Assembly: GCA_937891875.1 (NCBI GenBank) | Contig: CALATR010000975.1 | Span: 1 to 8,322 of the forward strand | Direction: 5' to 3' | Source of the DNA: an uncultured Pseudomonadota bacterium | Lineage (GTDB): Bacteria; Myxococcota_A; UBA796; GCA-2862545 | Length of the DNA stretch: 8,322 bases | Part shown: piece after piece, positions 5,427 to 8,322 of the stretch | How the letters are laid out: every line of letters starts with the position of its first letter | How positions within the stretch are numbered: position 1 is the first letter of the stretch | Translations under genes and position numbers: made by a program | The notes under the pieces: model-generated | The model's input: only the letters and a program-made list of their open reading frames with translations | Databases searched by the model: none | Told to the model about the DNA's origin: nothing

Positions 5427-6647
5427 ATGCCCACCGCCCGCATCTCCCACCTCATCCCCGACGGACGCCGCCTCGCCGTGGCCGGCACCCGCCAGGTCCT
5501 TCTCCACGAGGGCATGCCCGGGGACGAGGTGCGCTACGCGGTGGTGCCCGGGCGTGGCCGCACGCCCCGCGGCGAGCTCGAGGAGGTGCTGAACCCGTCC
5601 GCCGATCGCCGCACGCCCCCGTGTCCCTTCAGCGCGAACTGCGGCGGCTGCGACCTCGACGCCCTCACCGAGGAGGCCCAGCGCGAGGCGCGGACCGAGC
5701 TGGTCGCCCGGGCCACCGAGCGCAGTTGGGACCAGCGCCCGATGCTGTTCCCGGTCGCGCCATTCTCGGCGTACCGAGCCCGAATCACTCTGCACCTCGA
5801 CGGCGGGCAGGTGGGCTACCGCGCCCCTCGCTCCCACGATCTGGTGCCCGTCGACGTCTGCCGCATCGCCCGCCCCGAGATCCAGGACGCCCACCGCAAG
5901 CTGGTCGACTTCATCGCGCGCCACGGCCACGAAGGCTTGTCCGACGTGGAGCTGCGATCCGACGGCGCGCGGGTCATCTACGCCTTCGTGTCCGACGGGT
6001 CCGTGCCCCGCGCCCTGCGCGAGGCGCTGGGAGAGCTGGGCGACGTGGCGCTGGACGGCCGCACCCACACCGGCGATCCGACCCTGACCCTGGACGTGCT
6101 GGGCCTGTCCCTGCGTGCCAGCCCGCGCGCCTTCTACCAGGTGCACCTCGAGGCCAACCTGGCGCTGGTGGGCCTGGTCGTGGCCGCGGTGCAGGAGGCC
6201 CGTCCCCAGCGGATCGTGGACCTGTACGCCGGGATCGGAAACCTCACCCTGCCCCTCGCCCGGGACGGGGGCGCGCCGGTGGTGGCGGTGGAGCGCGAGG
6301 GCCAGGCGACGGAAGACCTGCGCCACAACGCCGAGCAGGCCGGGCTCACCGACCAGGTCAGCGTGGTCACCCGCCCGGTCGAGCGCTGGGACCCCAGCCG
6401 CGAGCCCTTCGACGTGGTCGTGCTCGACCCGCCCCGGATCGGAGCCAAGGGCGTCGTCGACAAGCTGGTGCTGCAGCGACCGCGCCGGATCGTCTACGTG
6501 GCCTGCCACGTCTCCAGCGCCCTGCGCGACCTGCAGCCCGCCCTGGCCCAGGGCTACTTCGTGCGCCGGGTCCAGCTGGTCGACCTCTTCCCCGACACCC
6601 ACCACGTCGAGACCGTGCTGGTGGTGGACCGCGGCGACCAGCGCTAG
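5427..6647 (+). CDS. rlmD: RNA uracil-C5 methyltransferase, RlmD/TrmA family with TRAM domain
   Basis: The product has 406 residues, slightly shorter than Escherichia coli RlmD (about 430). These enzymes use S-adenosylmethionine to make 5-methyluridine in rRNA or tRNA. An N-terminal TRAM RNA-binding domain covers about 3-58. Four cysteines for an Fe-S cluster are visible: C66-x5-C72-G-G-C75 and C145. The methyltransferase core has VDLYAGIGNLTLPLA (264-278) for cofactor binding, VVLDPPRIGA (331-340), the presumed catalytic Cys C360 in VACHVSSALRDL and the base E395 in HHVET. TRAM plus Fe-S favours RlmD or an RlmCD-like enzyme over TrmA, but the target base is not provable here. Variations from the usual motifs are ACHVSS in place of SCxPxT and FYQVH in place of FFQVN. 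The ATG at 5427 has a GGAGGA ribosome site at five bases. Confidence 0.9.
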   Translation: MPTARISHLIPDGRRLAVAGTRQVLLHEGMPGDEVRYAVVPGRGRTPRGELEEVLNPSADRRTPPCPFSANCGGCDLDALTEEAQREARTELVARATERSWDQRPMLFPVAPFSAYRARITLHLDGGQVGYRAPRSHDLVPVDVCRIARPEIQDAHRKLVDFIARHGHEGLSDVELRSDGARVIYAFVSDGSVPRALREALGELGDVALDGRTHTGDPTLTLDVLGLSLRASPRAFYQVHLEANLALVGLVVAAVQEARPQRIVDLYAGIGNLTLPLARDGGAPVVAVEREGQATEDLRHNAEQAGLTDQVSVVTRPVERWDPSREPFDVVVLDPPRIGAKGVVDKLVLQRPRRIVYVACHVSSALRDLQPALAQGYFVRRVQLVDLFPDTHHVETVLVVDRGDQR

Positions 6648-6651
6648 GAAC

Positions 6652-6671
6652 ATCGCCTTCAACCTGGCGAT
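6652..6671. terminator. Weak hairpin between convergent methyltransferase and nuclease genes
   Basis: ATCGCC (6652-6657) and GGCGAT (6666-6671) form a six-base stem with an eight-base loop in the 23-base gap between convergent stops. There is no T-run. It could serve as a weak bidirectional terminator. Confidence 0.3.
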
Positions 6672-7648
6672 CACAGCGCGAACATCGAGAGCTGCTGGTC
6701 CCGGGCGGACGCGACGGAGGACACCCGGGTCCCTGTCGAGCGGGGCTGGCCGACCACGAAGCCTCCGCGCTCCGCGATGGCGTCGAGCAGGGACGGGAGC
6801 AGCTCCGCGCCGACGTCCCGCACCGCGACCATGGCTCCGTCGGTCACCGCCACCAGGTCCTCCACCGAGCGAACCTCCACCAGGGGCCGGCCGGGCAGGT
6901 CCACGAAGCGCCAGCGCACCCGAGCCTCGAGCTCCCAGACCGCGACGCCCTCCGGGAAGGCCCGGTCCCGCATGGCCGTGTGCAGCAGGCAGCCCGGGTG
7001 CACGACCGGCACCCCGCCGCAGGGCACGACCTGGCGGGGGTGGATGTGCCCGCACAGGATGGCGTCAGGACGGGGCAGACCGTCGAAGTCTCCCGCGCCG
7101 ACCGTGTCCCGCTGGGCCCCGACCCGGAAGGTGAGCCCGGGCACGACGACCCCGTCGAACGCCTGATGACAGACCATCAGGTCCGCCCCCGGACCGAGCG
7201 CCTGCTCCAGGCCGTGGCGGAACCCGGGCACGTTGCGCCGGTACGGCACGCACGCCAGCCGCACCTCTCCAGAGCGCAGGCGCAACGTCAGGTTTGTCGG
7301 GCGATCGACGATGTGCAGGTCCGGCACGTGCAGGGGTAGGGTGCGGGTGAGGCCCAGGCGATCGTGATTGCCGGACAGCACCACCACCGGGCGCTCCCGG
7401 GCAGCCCGGGCCAGGGACTCCGCCGCCGCCTTCAGCCAGCGCCAGGGAGGCTTGCTGCGGTCGAACACGTCTCCGCTGTGCACGACCGCATCCACGTCCA
7501 GCTCGTCCGCCAGGGCCAGCGCACGGTCCAGGGCGTCCTGGTGATCCTGCGCCCGGGACCAGCCCCGCGGAGGCGCGGCGACGCCGGTGGTCGGACGTCC
7601 CGAGAAGCGGGCGCCGAGGTGGGTATCGGTGAGGTGAAGCAGTCGCAT
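6671..7648 (-). CDS. SbcD/Mre11-like metallophosphoesterase (DNA repair nuclease)
   Basis: The product has 325 residues, shorter than typical SbcD (about 400). Family members are two-metal nucleases that process DNA ends and hairpins, usually with the ATPase SbcC. All core metallophosphoesterase motifs are present: LTDTHLG (6-12; D8, H10), SGDVFDR (58-64; D60), LSGNHDR (91-97; N94, H95), VCHQAF (159-164; H161) and CGHIHP (199-204; H201, H203). Residues about 240-300 probably form a small capping domain. The last residues, QLSMFAL (319-325), follow a Ser/Thr/Arg-rich linker and resemble the QL[SD]LF sliding-clamp-binding pentapeptide. The ATG at 7648 fits the family start MRLLHLTDTHLG and has AGGAG four bases upstream; an ATG at 7666 is less likely. 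No sbcC lies next to it. It may be co-transcribed with the gene ending at 7713, and a pair of palindromes lies in the gap. Confidence 0.88.
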   Translation of the reverse strand: MRLLHLTDTHLGARFSGRPTTGVAAPPRGWSRAQDHQDALDRALALADELDVDAVVHSGDVFDRSKPPWRWLKAAAESLARAARERPVVVLSGNHDRLGLTRTLPLHVPDLHIVDRPTNLTLRLRSGEVRLACVPYRRNVPGFRHGLEQALGPGADLMVCHQAFDGVVVPGLTFRVGAQRDTVGAGDFDGLPRPDAILCGHIHPRQVVPCGGVPVVHPGCLLHTAMRDRAFPEGVAVWELEARVRWRFVDLPGRPLVEVRSVEDLVAVTDGAMVAVRDVGAELLPSLLDAIAERGGFVVGQPRSTGTRVSSVASARDQQLSMFAL

Positions 7649-7681
7649 GCCTCTCCTCTCACCCATCGATCCGCCAGAATC

Positions 7682-7705
7682 TGTCCGCACCGGACAAAAT
7701 CCGGT
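7682..7705. promoter_or_regulatory. Two overlapping palindromes upstream of the SbcD-like gene
   Basis: TGTCCG-CAC-CGGACA (7682-7696) is a 15-base palindrome with a three-base centre. ACCGGA-CAAAA-TCCGGT (7689-7705) is a second perfect palindrome with a five-base centre. They share 7689-7696 and so cannot fold at the same time in RNA. They lie between the upstream stop (7713) and the ATG at 7648. Possible roles are a dimeric repressor operator, an attenuator-like switch or a weak terminator; there is no T-run after either. Confidence 0.5.
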
Positions 7706-7712
7706 CACAAGG

Positions 7713-8171
7713 TCAGATGATGAACGCGCCGACCAGGATCAGGAAGCTCGCCAGGACCATCACCAGCAAGCTCGCCCCACCTGTCCGCGCCAGCCACGCG
7801 GGCACCGGCGCCGCCTCCTCGTCCACGACCGCCCACCGCGCCGACCGCGAGATCCGCACCGCAGGCACCAGCGTGCCCAGCGCCGCCAGCGCCCACAGCA
7901 GCAGGATCATCGCTTGGGGAAGGGTCGTCAGGTAGCCACCCTGGACCTCCGCCGGGAACACCCAGAACGCGATCGCCATGGCGACCGCCGCCACCCCCGA
8001 CAGCCCACCCATCACCGCCTGCTTCACCAGCGGCGCCCGCCCCGAGCCCGCATCGAACAGCGGCTCCAGCGCTTCGACCTCGTGCAGCACGACCTCCTCT
8101 TCGTGAGGGACGGTCGGGGGATCGGCGGTGAGGGTGCGCGGCGGTCGAGCGCGGGACTTCTCGGCCGTCAT
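7713..8171 (-). CDS. Small membrane protein with three helices, unknown function
   Basis: The product has 152 residues. The N-terminal 48 residues are polar, basic at first (RARPPR) and then acidic (HEEE at 23-26), and probably cytoplasmic. Membrane segments lie at about 51-72, 84-105 and 130-152, the last running to the C-terminus with no tail. The loop at 106-128 is charged (RISRSARW, DEE). No enzyme or family signature was recognised. The ATG at 8171 is fixed by a near-perfect Shine-Dalgarno, AAAGGAGGT, with GGAGG four bases before the start, the strongest ribosome site in the window; high expression is inferred. It lies 64 bases upstream of the SbcD-like gene on the same strand, so the two could share a transcript, but the palindromes between them suggest separate control. 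Confidence 0.72.
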   Translation of the reverse strand: MTAEKSRARPPRTLTADPPTVPHEEEVVLHEVEALEPLFDAGSGRAPLVKQAVMGGLSGVAAVAMAIAFWVFPAEVQGGYLTTLPQAMILLLWALAALGTLVPAVRISRSARWAVVDEEAAPVPAWLARTGGASLLVMVLASFLILVGAFII

Positions 8172-8209
8172 GGGACCTCCTTTGAGGAAGGTCGGGACGG
8201 ATGATGTGG

Positions 8210-8237
8210 AGTCAAGGCGCCAAAGCCAGTCAAGGCG
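8210..8237 (-). repeat. Direct repeat CGCCTTGACT upstream of the small membrane protein
   Basis: On the minus strand the ten bases CGCCTTGACT occur at 8237-8228 and again at 8219-8210, 18 bases apart, about 40-65 bases upstream of the ATG at 8171. Each contains TTGACT, a 5/6 match to the -35 consensus, but no good -10 follows at 16-18 bases. They may be paired activator or repressor sites on nearly the same face of the helix, or -35 elements of a promoter with a non-standard -10. Confidence 0.4.
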
Positions 8238-8289
8238 AGGATGGGGAGTCGGTGAGCGCACGGGAGCGGACACCCTCACCAGTAGGGTA

Positions 8290-8321
8290 GGCGGGCCGCG
8301 GCGTTTGCCGCGGTACCCGCC
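8290..8321. terminator. Strong GC hairpin at the right edge
   Basis: GGCGGG-CCGCGGC (8290-8302) pairs with GCCGCGG-TA-CCCGCC (8307-8321) around a GTTT loop, giving 13 pairs with only a two-base bulge. There is no T-run after it on the minus strand. It may end a transcript coming from the right or one reading past the window edge; the flanking sequence to the right is missing. A repetitive extragenic palindrome is also possible. Confidence 0.4.
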
Positions 8322-8322
8322 C

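Noticed and set aside
6648..6687. Eight-base direct repeat GAACATCG at 6648-6655 and 6680-6687
   Set aside because: It is short, one copy lies in coding sequence, and no associated structure marks an attachment site; chance is adequate.
1437..7055. A 1872-codon open frame on the minus strand spanning most of the window
   Set aside because: It crosses seven convincing genes in other frames and translates to low-complexity Arg/Gly/Pro/Ala sequence. Long antisense open frames are expected in very GC-rich DNA because stop codons are rare.
4676..7339. An 887-codon open frame on the plus strand
   Set aside because: It covers the glycosyltransferase, methyltransferase and nuclease genes in the wrong frame, has Arg/Pro/Ala-rich composition and contains no motif.
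7649..7666. Alternative nuclease start at ATG 7666
   Set aside because: It would add MGERRG before the conserved MRLLHLTDTHLG start and has a poorer ribosome site than the ATG at 7648.
7682..7705. LexA/SOS box upstream of the repair nuclease
   Set aside because: The palindromes do not resemble LexA sites known to me (such as CTGT-n8-ACAG or GAAC-n4-GTTC types), so they are listed only as unassigned operator-like palindromes.
1..8322. CRISPR arrays, tRNA or rRNA genes, insertion sequences, phage genes or defence systems
   Set aside because: No spaced repeats, cloverleaf, transposase motif, terminal repeats or defence-gene signatures were seen in any part of the window.

Overview
This is an 8.3 kb stretch of high-GC bacterial chromosome with eleven protein-coding genes, one of them cut off at the left edge. 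No rRNA, tRNA, CRISPR array or insertion sequence was seen, and no gap longer than 300 bases lacks a gene. Three features suggest a Myxococcota-like (former deltaproteobacterial) Gram-negative: the very high GC content, several unrecognised secreted lipoproteins, and an Asp-Thr/Asp-Ser linker after one lipid anchor together with a C-terminal hydrophobic-plus-arginine tail in another. This placement is inference, because no marker gene is present.

Layout from left to right. A minus-strand gene starts at 28 and runs off the left edge. Two overlapping plus-strand lipoprotein genes (112-519 and 516-1076) start from an extended -10 promoter that would give a leaderless transcript. They face a third lipoprotein gene (1129-1725, minus), whose promoter lies in the end of a fabH-like ketoacyl-ACP synthase III gene (1769-2794, minus). 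A 183-base spacer follows, then an unrecognised protein with about eight membrane segments (2978-3874, minus). That gene is divergent from an unrecognised exported beta-rich protein (3939-4544, plus). The exported-protein gene converges on a family 2 glycosyltransferase gene (4541-5392, minus), and the two share a CTAG stop. The glycosyltransferase gene is divergent, over only 34 bases, from a TRAM-domain RlmD/TrmA-type RNA uracil-C5 methyltransferase gene (5427-6647, plus). This converges on an SbcD/Mre11-like metallophosphoesterase gene (6671-7648, minus). Upstream of that lies a small three-helix membrane protein (7713-8171, minus) with a near-perfect Shine-Dalgarno and repeat-rich upstream DNA.

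The genes do not form one pathway. Most are housekeeping-like or envelope genes, each with its own control region. The only clear co-translated pair is the lipoprotein pair at 112-1076. The most interesting points are a putative sliding-clamp-binding peptide at the very C-terminus of the SbcD-like nuclease, two overlapping palindromes just upstream of that gene, a lipoprotein that also carries a C-terminal membrane/arginine tail, and two promoters predicted to make leaderless mRNAs. No convincing novel multi-gene system was found.
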